Assembly: GCA_023614405.1 (NCBI GenBank)
Contig: CM042685.1
Span: 83,380,684 to 83,444,683, forward strand
Source: Avena insularis
Taxonomy: Eukaryota; Streptophyta; Magnoliopsida; Poales; Poaceae
Reading direction: 5' to 3'
Length of the DNA: 64,000 nucleotides
The position numbers and the translations under genes are program-made. The number at the start of each line of letters is the position of its first letter. Within the stretch, counting starts at the first letter, position 1. The notes under the pieces were generated by a model, which was not told where the DNA came from, did no database searches, and saw only the letters and a program-made list of their open reading frames with translations. Shown here in pieces: positions 44,060-55,278 of this stretch.

Positions 44060-45560
44060 CATACCCTATCTAAGCATCATAACACGATCATGTCATGAAG
44101 TTCAGGTTATGATTATTAGGAAATGTAGTGACTTGTTTCCTCAAACCATGAGACCAAATCTAGTCACTGTCTTCCGAGAGTACTTTGAGAGCATATAACA
44201 TCACTCATTGGAACGATGATCATAAGGGTCTGATTGGGTATTCAGAGGAGAAGGTTGATGAATATGTGTCAAGAGCGGGATTTGTCCATCCGCATGACGG
44301 AAGATACTCTGGACCCACTAGGATAAGTTATATCCATAAGCTACACAGCGTGTGACAAGGTCATGGGGATATCACTTATTGGATCGAGTGAAGTAGCTAT
44401 TGTCGGTAACGAGGTTGAACTTGACATGGTGATGTCATTGATCAAACCACGGACAATACAAGTATCAAAGAGACAAAAGGAATAGGTCATAACATTGATG
44501 GTTAAAACGACAAGTTTCATGGAATGCATAGGTGGTCACTATGGGCATCCAGGTCCCGCTGATGATCATTGGTCCAAGAGGGGTCTCAAACATGTCTAGA
44601 GTGTTCCCTAACCGTTGGGTAGCACGCTTAAGGGTTTGAAGAAGCTCGGAGATTGTTTCAGGATCATCAGAATCACCAAAAAATAAGAGGGTGAAACCGG
44701 AAGGGTCCCGGAAAGGTCCCGATGATGTTCGGAGTGGGATGGAAGGTGTTCCACAGCTATGGGTTTTAAATAATATGTAACTAAATTTTAAATAGTGATT
44801 TAACGATTTATTTATATTTATTTAATAAAATAAAAGGATTAAAATCCCTATTGGGCCAATTTCCATAGGGGAAAAGTCCCATGAGGTAAAGAGGCAAAGG
44901 GAAGAAAGGGAGGAGGGGACACTTGGGCCCCAGCCACCTGCCGATGGGGCCCATGAGGGCCTTGGTCGGCGGATACCACCCCTCCCCCCTCTTTGCTCCT
45001 TGGTTAGTCTCACATGGATTAGGTAAAGAGACATGTGCCCCCTTTTACCCTTTGTAAAGAGAGTCATAGGTATAAATTAAATCACCAAAAAAAAAAGAAT
45101 TCCTAGCTTTGGGAATTGCCTCTAGTTGCCTCTCTCTTATCTCTCTCTCCTGACCATGGCCCCATTGTTAGGGTTGCACGGACAAGGGACTTCTTCACCA
45201 CGAAGAGTCGTCGCTTTGCGGGATTCGGATCCGGGTGATCTACTTCCGCAATCTCGGCTAGATCTGAAAGAAGCGGGAGTCATCCTAAAACACCATACAT
45301 GTGTGACTCCCTCGGGAGGTGTCGTACTTTCGTCACTAGGAGTTGTCGGATCCGTCAGAGCCATTGGACTTTGGAACGAACTTGAGGTCGGCGTCAGTAC
45401 AACTACATCACCCACGTTCCCTGTGGTATGTTAACCCCATTCGGTCTTCAAAGGTATGAATACCATATCCCCTCCTGTTACTGCATTACTAATACATAGA
45501 TCCTGGAATTAGGGTTTAGTTCATAGGTAATTTTTTTTGTTTTTGCCCCCGAACCCAATA
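44060..45560 (+). repeat. Element D 5' LTR, second part
   Basis: It continues the LTR begun at 24078 after the element G insertion. It ends near 45560 just before the primer site, with a decayed terminus (CCCAATA). A TATA-like TATAAATT lies at 45071 and is followed by a region that could be the transcript leader. The frames at 45126-45434 and its antisense are short and unsupported. Confidence 0.8.
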
Positions 45561-45561
45561 G

Positions 45562-45574
45562 TGGTATGAGAGCC
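45562..45574 (+). other. Primer binding site of element D
   Basis: TGGTATGAGAGCC differs by one base from TGGTATCAGAGCC, the complement of initiator tRNA-Met. It marks the end of the 5' LTR. Confidence 0.75.
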
Positions 45575-46646
45575 GATCTATGCATTGTACTGCTAGTATG
45601 GGTAGAACACATGAGTTCTAATGTGTGGGCGTTGATTCTATAATTGTTACCTTCCCATGTGTACTCGTTTATATCGTGGAATTGATTGATGAAGCGGCCC
45701 AGACCGACCTTATGCGTAATCTTACGCGAGACTGGTTCCACGCTAGATATACGACTTGCTCCGTATAAGTGGCTAGCGGGTGTTTGTCTCTCTTTCAATA
45801 GTTGATATAGCATTTGCAAAGGAGGGCCCAAAGAGGGGTGTAGTAGAAACAGTTATCTAATCATGTTGTGATTGAAGTTCGTAGGTAAGAAACGGTTCTT
45901 GCACGAAAGCCCTAACAACCACGTAAAACATGCAAAGATAAAGTAGAGGCGTCTAATTTTGTTTTGCAGGGGCATTATGGTGTGATATGGTCATAGTCAA
46001 GGTAAAGGGGTTTATCTTCTATCGCTAACTCGTAGTAATAGTCATCATGATGGTGGGATATAAACGGGAGGCGCCGGTACCCTGGCGCTGGACCCAGAGG
46101 CGCTGGATGGAGATCACAGCGCGACGGACCATATCGCATCACACTCACATTTGATGTATATTGTTTTGTGCATCTTTTTGTGTGCTAGTATTAGATACTC
46201 GACGGTAGCATTAATAAGATGATCCCTATAAACATAATATCAATGAAAGTGTTCTCCCTTAGTGTGCACCAGAAGAAAGTTCTCCATTATGAGGCAGGCC
46301 ATGGTAATCGGTGTCATACATAATTGCGTTCACATATGGTTGGTGTAAGTCATGTTGCACAACTATACACGTAAGGTTATTTTGGCGAGTCTAGCATGTA
46401 CAGACATGGCCTCAGAACAAGAGATGATCAAAAGATCGAGGACGAGTCGCATGAATGATGTGATCAATGTTTTGACATCCACCTTTGCAACTATATCGTC
46501 GGTCGTGACGATAGGGGGTGGTGTAGTGATTTGGGATTGTGTAATCACTAAAATCTTTTTGGGGATAATAGTTTTAGTGGAGTTATTTGAACTCACATAA
46601 TTATATAAACTTAGTATAAATCCTTTTGCAATTGTAAATGTAGAAT
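45575..46646 (+). other. Element D untranslated leader
   Basis: About 1.07 kb between primer site and gag, sharing segments with the leader of element C (AACATGCAAAGA, GAGGCGTCTAA, ATGTACAGACATGGCCTC), so C and D belong to related copia families. Small frames on both strands are not credible genes. Confidence 0.65.
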
Positions 46647-47300
46647 ATGGCCAACCACGAAGCCTATTTGGAGGTTGCTGATTGGGTAGCTTCCGAGAAT
46701 CTCAAACTAGATGGATCCAACTTCCCTAATTGGCTAGTGCGTGTGAATGTTCTCCTAAGCGATAACTGTGTGGTTGACTACATATGCTTAATGATATGTT
46801 TGATGAGTTGGAGGACTACATTGACACCCCACAATAGTTGAAATACCGCTATTTTCGTCGTGATATGTCCACCTTCATTCATGTGATCATGCGCTACGGG
46901 ATGGTGGACGAACTGCATCCGCTCATGGGTGACCTTGGTCCATATACGATGGTCGATTAGCTGAGGGCGGAGTTCATTGGCTCGGTGCGCATGTGGAAGA
47001 GAGAGCTTCTTGGAGACTTCCTTTCCATTAAGATGGAGCAACACACTTGCTTGAAGAGTCATTTGGAGTGCATGCATGATGCATGCATGAGACTGGTTCA
47101 CTTCGTGGACTACTGGACAACTGATTCATTTGCAATAGGTGTGTTGCTTCGATCGTTGCCTCCCAACTTTAAAGGATACACCCGGACTTGCATTCTGAGA
47201 GGTGATGGGGAACCATAGGATTTAAATGAGTTCATATCACATTTCAGGAACATGAAGGTTGAACCCATTGCCGAAGAGGTCATCGCTGGCGAAGGTATAT
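46647..47300 (+). pseudogene. Element D copia gag
   Basis: The ATG at 46647 starts MANHEAYLEVADWVASENLK and KLDGSNFPNW, the N-terminal signature of copia Gag (family form: LDGSNYxxW). After a frame change near 46785 and stops near 46840 and 46960 the Gag reading continues: VRMWKRELLGDFLSIKMEQH, then VLLRSLPPNFKGY and LNEFISHFRNM. These match the helical UBN2-type copia Gag domain. The frame fades after about 47300. The protein would package element RNA; this copy is broken. Confidence 0.75.
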
Positions 47301-47476
47301 ATGATATACAAATTTATAAATGTTATAACCTTGCAAACACTTGTTGCAGCATTGAAGTATCTGGTACCTGTACTATTTTATGAAAACATTTTCTACTGCG
47401 TGAGAGATGCTTGCGGGAGAGGTGGTGACATGCGTGTTGATGGTGAGCATGCTAACGATGGCTGACAACACTCTTC
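47301..47476 (+). other. Element D interior before CACTA element I
   Basis: Short unassigned stretch between gag and the CACTA insertion. It continues at 49072 on the other side. Confidence 0.5.
47474..47476. repeat. Left target-site duplication of CACTA element I (TTC)
   Basis: TTC is repeated at 49069-49071 directly after the right terminus. Confidence 0.9.
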
Positions 47477-47499
47477 CACTACTAGAAAAACGCCTATTC

Positions 47500-47680
47500 G
47501 TGGCGCACCTGAAAAGGCCTTCCGTGGCGCACTAGCAGTGCGCCACGGGCCTCGCGCTATGGCTATCTCGTAGCCGTGGCGCACTGCATGGTGCGCCACG
47601 GTTATATCGAGATAGGCGTGGCGCACTACCAGGTGCGCCACGGGTAGGGGTACAGGTGCGCCATGGATGTTTTTTTCAAA
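47500..47680. repeat. Left subterminal hairpin array of CACTA element I
   Basis: Three consecutive units each consist of CGTGGCGCAC, a short loop and GTGCGCCACG (about 47521-47548, 47574-47600 and 47617-47643), with half units at 47502 and 47657. Each unit could fold into a hairpin. In CACTA elements subterminal repeats bind transposase; here the repeated word occurs in both directions. Confidence 0.85.
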
Positions 47681-48039
47681 AATCAAATTTTTTTTGCAAA
47701 AAACACCCTTGTTTTGAATTGCAAAAGCAATCGGGTCCGCATCGCCGCCGTCGTGTCACCTCGCTGGAGCATGGTGGTCGTGGCCACGGCCTACCACCGC
47801 AGGGAGGTGTGGGAGGCCGTGGCCGTGCTACTCCTCGCCGGCATCGAGGAAGAGAGGGGGAAGGAGGTGTGGCTGGAGAAGGGAGGAGGTCGCCGCAAGG
47901 AGAAGGAGGTCGTCGGTGGTCGTCGGAGCTCGTCGGAGCTCTTCGTGACTGCAAGGAGGAGGAGGTCATCGCCGTCGTGACTACAAGGAGGAGGAGAAGG
48001 TCGCCGCCGCCATCGCCATCGTCACTGCAAGGAGAGGAG

Positions 48040-48215
48040 GATGCCGGAGAAAGGAGGAGGATAAGGCCACCGTCGCCATCGTCAGTGCAAGGGAAGGAGG
48101 AGAAGGAAAGGAGGAGGAGGAGGAGGAGGAGGAGAAGAGAGAAGGAAAAGGAGGAGGAGAAGAGAGAAGGAAAAGGAGAAGGGAGGAGAATGAAAAGGAG
48201 AAGAGGGAGGGAATA
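48040..48215. repeat. GGA-rich low-complexity tract in CACTA element I
   Basis: Mostly GGA/GAA triplets. It gives a long arginine- and glutamate-rich frame (47656-48216) that I do not regard as a gene. Confidence 0.85.
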
Positions 48216-48653
48216 GGGGTAGGTGGGCGGGGTGGTGATTCAAATTTGAATCCCGCCCAAGCTTATCCGTGGCGCACTAGGTGGTGGTGCGCTACGGGTA
48301 AGTTGCCCTCTATTTTTTTTCTGCAGGAAAAAACGGTCTTTTGACCGTAACTTTTTACTCTTTTCGAATTTTGAAAATCTAAAAAATTGCTAAACGACCG
48401 AAGTTCATTGCGAGCGGATGCGAAATCTCGTTCTCGTCATTTTGGTATATTATACGATTTTTTTCGATATCGTATGCAAAAGTTACGGCCTTTTTACTGT
48501 GGCATGACTTTTTTGCAGATAAAGTCGAAACTCATGTTTGTTAATTTTACTAGAAGCTATACCACATTACCTACCTAAATATGAAAGGATTTAATTTTTT
48601 GAAGTGTTTATGATTTTCTTTTATTTTTTGCAAAGCCTAAAAAGGCGATCCAC

Positions 48654-48666
48654 GGGGGGGGGGGGG
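48654..48666. repeat. Run of 13 G in CACTA element I
   Basis: An uninterrupted G run between the AT-rich core and the right subterminal array. Its length may be inaccurate in the assembly. Confidence 0.85.
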
Positions 48667-48724
48667 AGTTGGTGCAGGATAGTTAGGCGTAGGGCACTAG
48701 GGCAAGGTGCCCTACTACTAAGTT

Positions 48725-49040
48725 TATACATCCGTGGCGCACATGCCATAGTGCGCCACGGATGTGTCTGGCCGTTTCACAGCAGAGAGGGGCATGCGCT
48801 TAGGCATAGCGCACCCCCTCCATGTGCGCCACGGTTGACACTAACAATCGTAGCGCACCTACCCTATGTACGCTACGGATGTTTGGCGTGCGGCCAACAG
48901 GGCCCTGGCCCACACATATCTATGGCGCACTATGGTCATGTGCGCCACGATTATTCTAGTTACTAGTAGGGCACTTCCCATAGGTGAGCTACGCCTGTTT
49001 TAGCCGTGGGGCACTTCAACCATGTGAGCCACGGATGTTG
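48725..49040. repeat. Right subterminal hairpin array of CACTA element I
   Basis: At least six inverted units, from near-perfect (48732-48761) to degenerate (48960-49035), of the same CGTGGCGCAC / GTGCGCCACG type. They mirror the left array. One further unit lies inward at about 48268-48298. Confidence 0.85.
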
Positions 49041-49071
49041 ATTACCTATAGCCATTTTCCTAGTAGTGTTC

Positions 49072-49554
49072 CTCGACATTTATCATTTAGTTTACTTTTT
49101 TGGATAATTATTGTAATCGATGGAATATAAACTTTATTAGTGTGTCTTGCACTTCGTGAGATGTTTATTCATATGAGTTTGTAACAAATTAGTTGTTCTA
49201 CTTTTATGAATGATTTCTATGTGTGTTCATATGTTGTTTTTCGATTATGTGGATTATTCGAGTTGTGTAACTGATTGATAATGCATGAATATTTGTAAAA
49301 TATTAAAATGCCTTGAAATACCTAACTATATGATATATTCATTTTTAATGAAACCAATGTTTAAAATTCATAAGTTATAATGATAGGATGTGAAATTGTA
49401 GATATTTGATCCCTTGTCACATACACACCAGGCCCATGTTGGCAAACATAACTGAAACACCACGTATTACTTAATACAAAGTGTTTAATGAATTGTTGAA
49501 AGAAAATACATATTCGATGTACCATATTTCAACAAAGTGGTGATTATCATTTAG
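49072..49554 (+). other. Element D interior between CACTA I and LINE J
   Basis: AT-rich sequence with no long frame. It is what remains of the copia body here; I cannot assign a domain. Confidence 0.5.
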
Positions 49555-51390
49555 TTTTTTTTTGAATATTTACTGTAGGGGAGTCCCCCACAGTCCTTTA
49601 TTTAAAAAAGAGTCAAAAGTCTTATGTACAAACTAAACAGTTAAATAAAAGAATAGGAAAAGAGACTATACAAAGTTATAGTAAAGTATCTATCCAAGAT
49701 ATCAGCTCTGGAATGGTCTTCTTTTTTACTCTATATTTTAAGAATGAGACATCAGTGATAAACCCAAATTTCCAAGAGGCAAATGAAGGTCTTATTCCTT
49801 TGAAGATCTTGTCATTTCTCTGTTTCCAAATATTCCAGCAGGCAAGTATAGAAATCTCTATGAAGCATGGACCCTTGAAATTCTGCTTTGCATGTTTCAA
49901 TATTTCTGGCCCAGACCCTGACCCCCAGGCTACTTGTAGATATGTCCAAATCCTTATACTGAAATTACACTCGAAAAAGAGATGTGACCAGTCTTCAAGG
50001 GTATGACAAGGACAAAGAACACAGTCATGATTGTCTGAAACATTCCAATGTCTTCTGAGTAGCATGTCTTTAGTATTAATGCGGTCATGAATTATAAGCC
50101 AAGCAAAGAACTTGTGCTTGGAAGTACATTTGCTTTTCCAGATCCATTGGGAGGGGAAGTGATTTGATATGTGTTGAAAGTACACCTTGTACTTGGCACT
50201 GACAGAATAGTCACCTGTTCTTGAATGCATAGTTTTCCATTCATCATGTTTATTTTGATGGAGGGTGACATTAGCTAGTTGCAATTGTACTTGTTGTAGC
50301 TCAGAATTAGCTTCAGTAGAAGTTGGCAGGTGAAATGCTTCTGACATCTCTGTAACTGAAATCGCTTGCCTAACAGAGCAATCTTTATCAAGCACATGTG
50401 ATAATAAATGTGGATAAGTTAAGTTGAGGGGTTTGCTGTTCCATTTATCCATCCAAAACAATGTTGTGTCTCCTGTTCCCACAGAACATTTAGAAATTGA
50501 GATATATTCCTCATGCAAGCTCATAATATGATGCCACCAAAAATATCCACAAACAGTAACAGTATGAGGAACCCTTTCATGATAGTATGTGCTCCAGACC
50601 AAGTTCACCCAAGGCAGATCAACTTTATTGTAAAAGTTATGAAGGTGCTTCATAAGCAGGCATTTATTTTGAATTTGCAGATCTATGATGCCTAAACCCC
50701 CCTTATCTTTTGGTTTGCAAACCATCTCCAGGAAGCCAGCCTTATCATCATCCTTACTCTTTCTCCATAGACAATGCCTTCTTGCTTTGTTTAAGACTTC
50801 TATTATTCCTTTTGGAATACTCAGAGAGCTTATGTAGTGCAATGGTAAAGAAGGTAACACAGAATTCACCAAAACAAGTCTGTCCCCATAAGATAGGAAT
50901 GAGGCCGAGGCTATCAGTCTTCTTTCAACTCTATCAGTCAAAGGTGAAATATCTTTAATTTTTGGTTTTGTAATCCCCATGGGCTGACCCAGATAAGTGA
51001 AAGGCATCTTTGCAGTAACACAACCAATTTCAAAAGCAAGTGAGGCAGCCTCCTCTTGGCTTAAATTTATGGGCACCAAAGAAGATTTATGAAAATTAAC
51101 TTTTAATCCAGTGGAAGCTGTATAATCTTCAAGGATTTGTCTGAGAGTGTGTAATTGTTGTGGATCAACTTGCATGATGATAATAGTGTCATCAGCATAT
51201 TGCACAACAGGAAAATTATTGTTGCCTCTATTTGGGATTGGTGGTACCAATCTTCCTTCACTGAATGCCTTGTTTATAAAGCTCTGAAGCAAGTCCCCCC
51301 AGGAACATATAACAATGGAGAAAGAGGATCACCTTGTCTAACAATTGATGAGTAGAAGAGTTTACCAAATGAAACATGAGAATGAAACTA
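49555..51390 (-). mobile_element. Element J: 5'-truncated LINE (L1-like non-LTR retrotransposon)
   Basis: The minus-strand element ends in a poly(A) tail, seen as nine T at 49555-49563, after a short 3' untranslated region. Its coding sequence is the C-terminal part of a non-LTR reverse transcriptase. The 5' end is missing, as usual after incomplete target-primed reverse transcription. The right border is approximate: RT-like sequence (VRQGDPLSPLL) still reads at 51330 and similarity fades near 51390. I did not find a clear target duplication. Confidence 0.85.
49676..51360 (-). pseudogene. LINE reverse transcriptase, C-terminal part with zinc-binding domain
   Basis: The minus-strand frame from 51292 is open for 538 codons without a stop. 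It starts mid-domain: the first codon is TTG, not a real start, and the preceding RT motif VRQGDPLSPLL lies just upstream in another frame, so a shift falls near 51300. Visible are the catalytic YADD box (VVQYADDTIIIM near 51200), the palm and thumb (FTYLGQPMG near 50990; GGLGIIDLQIQNKCLLMKHL near 50660), and a zinc-binding RVT C-terminal domain (FFAWLIIHDRINT, CVLCPCHTLEDWSHLFFEC, CWNIWKQRNDKIF). The N-terminal endonuclease is lost. The open frame suggests a fairly recent insertion. Confidence 0.88.
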
Positions 51391-51896
51391 TTTGATTTGA
51401 TCAAAGATTTCAGCATCAAAGGGTATTGAAAATAAAGAGAATCAAATTACTATGAATTGGTCAATAGTAATGAAATTCGACGTTACTAGCATAAGATTTG
51501 TCAAATATGTTTCACAAGATAATATTTGATATTAAGTGGGATGTAGGTGGCACCAAATAAATTGAGGTAGTTTAACGTAAAGATCATTGGAAATAGCAAA
51601 AACTCATTTAGAATAAAGTAAACCATCTAGAATTCGTGAAAGGTTTTGGAGTTATTTGAAAAAACCAAAACAATAGCGAACAAGTCCTTATAGAGTATTC
51701 ATTGGAAACTTTGAAATAAAAATTCCATGACTGGAACCAAAAGAAGGCAAAGCTAGTGTTGCTAAAAGTTTGGTGCATTCTCGAGAAAGTGTGCTTCTCG
51801 ATAGTGTTGTTAATGGAAGAGAGTGAGATCAAGATAAAGTTCTATGAACCTGTATTAGAGTGTTGAGAAGCGCAACAGAATATGTTTCAAAACGTT
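51391..51896 (+). other. Interior of element D between LINE J and solo LTR K
   Basis: AT-rich sequence with several short + strand frames but no domain I can identify. It continues at 55279 beyond the solo LTR. Confidence 0.5.
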
Positions 51897-54800
51897 TGTA
51901 ACACCCTAGTTTTACCTAATTACTATTTAGGGTTGATTGTGCATTGCATGAGCATCATATCTTAAATTGTGCATTCAAGAAATAAATCAAAACCCTAAAC
52001 CCTACCCTCTCCCTCTGTTTGAAAACAATTCAAATGGTTTGGAATATTCTTGAAAAACTCAAAATGTTTGGAGCCCAATTGGACTAAAAGGTCCCCTGCA
52101 ATAATTTCATTTATTTTATAAATGTCCCTGGTATTTTTGAAACATCCAAAAGAGATTTGGATTTTAAAAGATACACAGAGAAATGGAAAGAGAAAAAGAA
52201 AAGCTTCGGTTAAAAAAAATAGAGAACCAGAGCCTCTAGGCCGGCCCAGATCCCCTTCCTCTCTTGTCTCCCTTTCCGCGGCCCACCTTGCCCCTCTCTC
52301 TCCCTCGTCTATCTGGCGCTCAGCGCGCAGTTTCCGCAGCCCACCTTGGCCCATCCCTGGCCCATACCGGTTCGACGTCATTGTCTCCACCGTGACGCCG
52401 GCAATGCTTGCGTGCCGTCGCCGCCGATCGCCGTCAACCGCTGCGTCTTGCGCCGGATAAGAACGCCACAAGGAGCGCCGTGTTGATCTCTCTCTCCCCA
52501 TGCCCTTATCTTTCTCCCTCCCACTCTGCATTGCGAGCTCCTGCGAGCTCTTGAAACCCTAGCCCGGACCTCATCGGTGCCTCGCCGTCTTTGGCCACCC
52601 TAGGTCCCTCTGAGGCCACCACGAGCTCCGCCTTGCCGTGCCAGTCTTCCTCGCCAACGGAATCGAGCCCAGGCGCTGCCAATCGACCGCATCGCCCGCT
52701 TCTTCCCCGTCACCGACGTGCTCTGCCGCTCGCCTCGCCGTTGCTCCGGTCACCGCCTCGCCTCGCTGTCACCATCAATCGCTCAGGGTGAGAATACGGT
52801 GCTCAGGAACCCATCTGAATCCTCTCTCTCGCTCTGTGTCCTTCCCGCTCCATAGCTTGCCGAGCGTCGTCGCTGCTCGCCGTTGTACGCCTTGCTCTGA
52901 TGACCATCCATGGGCGGCGCCGCCACTAGCTAGCTCGCCTTGCAGCCCTGGTTCGAACCACATGCTTAGCTCGCGCGTGCGTGCTCGAAAACGCCGGCAC
53001 CGATGACCATCTGCCGGTGGCCAGCGATGTGACGTCATGCCAGCGTCATCGTGACGCCAACACGTGGGTCAGCTCCTAGTAAAACCCCCTCGGTTCCCAC
53101 CTGTCCACGTGGAGGCCGATGTGGCTCTAAGGCCACGGTCACCATCGTGGCTAGCCCACCCTCGTAAAAGCGTTTTAGGCGCAGCTGATGTCACAGTGAT
53201 GCATTAAATTATTTTAAATGATTTAAATAAATCCAGAAAATGAATAAATATTGGAAATTTAATAACTAACTAATTATAAGTCAGAAAAATATGAATAATA
53301 TATCAAAATGTTTAGAAAAAATGAGTTCTACCTCTCTAAGCTATAATCATGCATTGTTCAGCAACTTTCATAACAAGTTTAATTAGAATAACATAGTAAC
53401 CCCTCACAGGTGATTCTGGAGTTTCCCCGAGTTAGGGTTTTCACCCCTCGGAACCCCGAGTAATTTGTCAAGCATGCCTTAGGGTTACATTTCGATACAA
53501 TTCAACTTGTCATATCATCATACTTGCTTGAGAATTGCATCGATGCCATGTGTTGATTGTTTCCCTCTCTTTCTGGTATTTGGTTCTTCTCGGTAGAATA
53601 CGAGATTGAGATTGAAGCCAGAGTTCAAAAACGTCGAAGCTAGAAGAAAAATACTTGACCAACTGTAATCAAGTCAAGTATAAGGCTTCCGAAGATCTGC
53701 TTATCGGTTATCAACAGGAAAAGGCAAGAAAAGCCCCACCATGATATAATCCTATGATTTCGAAAGAATTTCAATTCTTGCCATGATGCATACAATTCTA
53801 TTATGGTCTTTTATCGACAGATAGAGTATCCTATCTATTGCATTACTCCCTTTGAGCTTATATTACCCGATCCACTGCTCCTAGCATAAATAAGTTTGGC
53901 TTGTGTGCACTGCTAGAGCTTATAGTGTGTTGCCAACCATGCATAGCTGTTGAGTCTGGTCCATCCAGATGATGTATCAGATGCAGAGAATGTAGTATGA
54001 CAGGAGATCAAGATATATCGATGATGTGATATGAGTTTAAACATGCTAAGGCTTGTATGGGAGGCCATGGTGGGATGTGGTTTTTCTAGTCCCATGATAG
54101 CCACCCCTAGGAACTGAGTTCTTGCCTTTGGAACCAAGACGAGCGTACAACCACACGGGGCCTGGACAACCTCATGAGCAACTAACTTGCCTAGTAGATT
54201 CCATGAGTCCCATAGTTCGGGCGTTCCATTCGAAATACACATTGAAATCGTTTTTGAAAGAGGGGGTGAAGGAGGTGTATTCATAACAGGTAAGGAAGCG
54301 TGGAACGGGTTGCTTGGGGTTGATGGCGCCCCTGGTAAACCAACCTCGCCTCACATCTTTAAGTACCGGCTTCGGGATTTGACCCGTTACGGCGGAACCA
54401 TACTTATTGCGTGACTCATGGTCTCGGCGAAAGCAAGGTAAAGGTCATGTCTAACCACCCTCTGCCGGCCTTTCAAGGAAGAGGGTAATCATGTGGCATT
54501 AAGAGAAGGCTAGTACGTGTGGGTAAACTTGTACACCCCTGCAGGGTAATAATATTTTTGAAAAGCCATGTTCACGGTTATGAATGCTTGGTGATCAGAT
54601 ACTAAGATCATAGAGAACTTTAACCTAGTCGTAAAACTTGGTAGATCAACGTGTGCTTAAGGATGCTTCCTCATGGGTACGAGGGGGTGATCCTAGTTCA
54701 AGTGATGATGACTTGGTGGATATCAATGATGATGATCAATATTTTGGAGATATCGCTCTCTTATCCCCTTTTAAAATACTCTGACTAGACGAGCTTCTTC

Positions 54801-55278
54801 TCTCTCTTGTTTTATAAACAAAGATGGCTTTATGCAAAACAACTCCACCAGCCATAGGTCTTGCGGAGTACACCCTGTACTCACCCTTGCTTTGTTGATA
54901 CTTTTGGCAGAGTAAGTGTTTCCTGAATATCAGTTTGGTACTACATCGACATCGACGAGTAGCTTGGGGTTCCCGGCCGGCAGCCTGGAATCTATGGGCT
55001 GGGACGTCATCGTTATGCTTCAGGCCTCTTAGGCCATTTGTTAAGTTTGCTATACTTAATAGCATAATTTGCCTTCTATTGTTTGATGTTTGTGGTTAGT
55101 GACCTCTGCTTGTAATAATTTGGTTCTCTGCTCAGTTATGAGCTTGCTGTAATATTTTTTGTGTCGTAGGGTCACTGCTGTGTTATCGATTCTTCACTGG
55201 ATATTCTCGAGCTCAAGGTTAAGCTTATGTCAGACGGAGGTCTGAGATTTGTTTAGCCCTGATCCCGGGGGTGTCACA
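51897..55278 (+). repeat. Element K: solo LTR of a Ty3/gypsy element (3,382 bp)
   Basis: It starts TGTAACACCC and ends GGGTGTCACA, nearly perfect inverted termini. ACGTT before it and ACATT after it form a 5-bp target duplication with one CpG-type change. No internal region adjoins it, so it is a solo LTR left by recombination between two LTRs. It has AT-rich arms, a GC-rich island (about 52230-53180) and the conserved block at 54570-54585, like the LTRs of A and G, but it is a different family. Frames in the island are not supported as genes. Confidence 0.88.
54570..54585. promoter_or_regulatory. Conserved dyad block in solo LTR K (degenerate)
   Basis: GTTCACGGTTATGAAT matches the A/G block at most positions and is preceded by CTGCAGGGTAAT and GAAAAGCCAT, as in element G. 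The GTCC/GGAC arms have decayed. Confidence 0.4.

Larger units (their letters stand above)
47477..49068. mobile_element. Element I: complete non-autonomous CACTA transposon (1,592 bp)
   Basis: The left end is CACTACTAGAAAAACGCC and the right end, on the other strand, CACTACTAGGAAAATGGC. The flanking TTC at 47474-47476 and 49069-49071 is the 3-bp duplication typical of CACTA elements, so both borders are exact. The subterminal regions are filled with inverted units of the type CGTGGCGCAC, loop, GTGCGCCACG. The interior has an AAACGGTCTTTTGACCGT-type sequence near 48329-48348, a purine repeat and a run of 13 G. It has no transposase, so it would be moved by the enzyme of a related element. Confidence 0.93.

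Noticed and set aside
44822..45434. Frames of 80-102 codons around the element D LTR end
   Set aside because: They overlap on both strands, cross LTR regulatory sequence and show no recognised domain.
47656..48216. 186-codon Arg/Glu/Gly-rich frame in CACTA element I
   Set aside because: It is produced by a GGA repeat, other frames are equally open, and the element is a 1.6-kb non-autonomous copy.
51988..52010. Telomere-like AACCCTAAACCCTACCC
   Set aside because: Only about two imperfect units within an LTR, not an array.
51995..52531. 178-codon minus-strand frame and neighbouring frames at 52122-53038 in solo LTR K
   Set aside because: GC-rich LTR island with overlapping open frames in both directions and no recognised domain.
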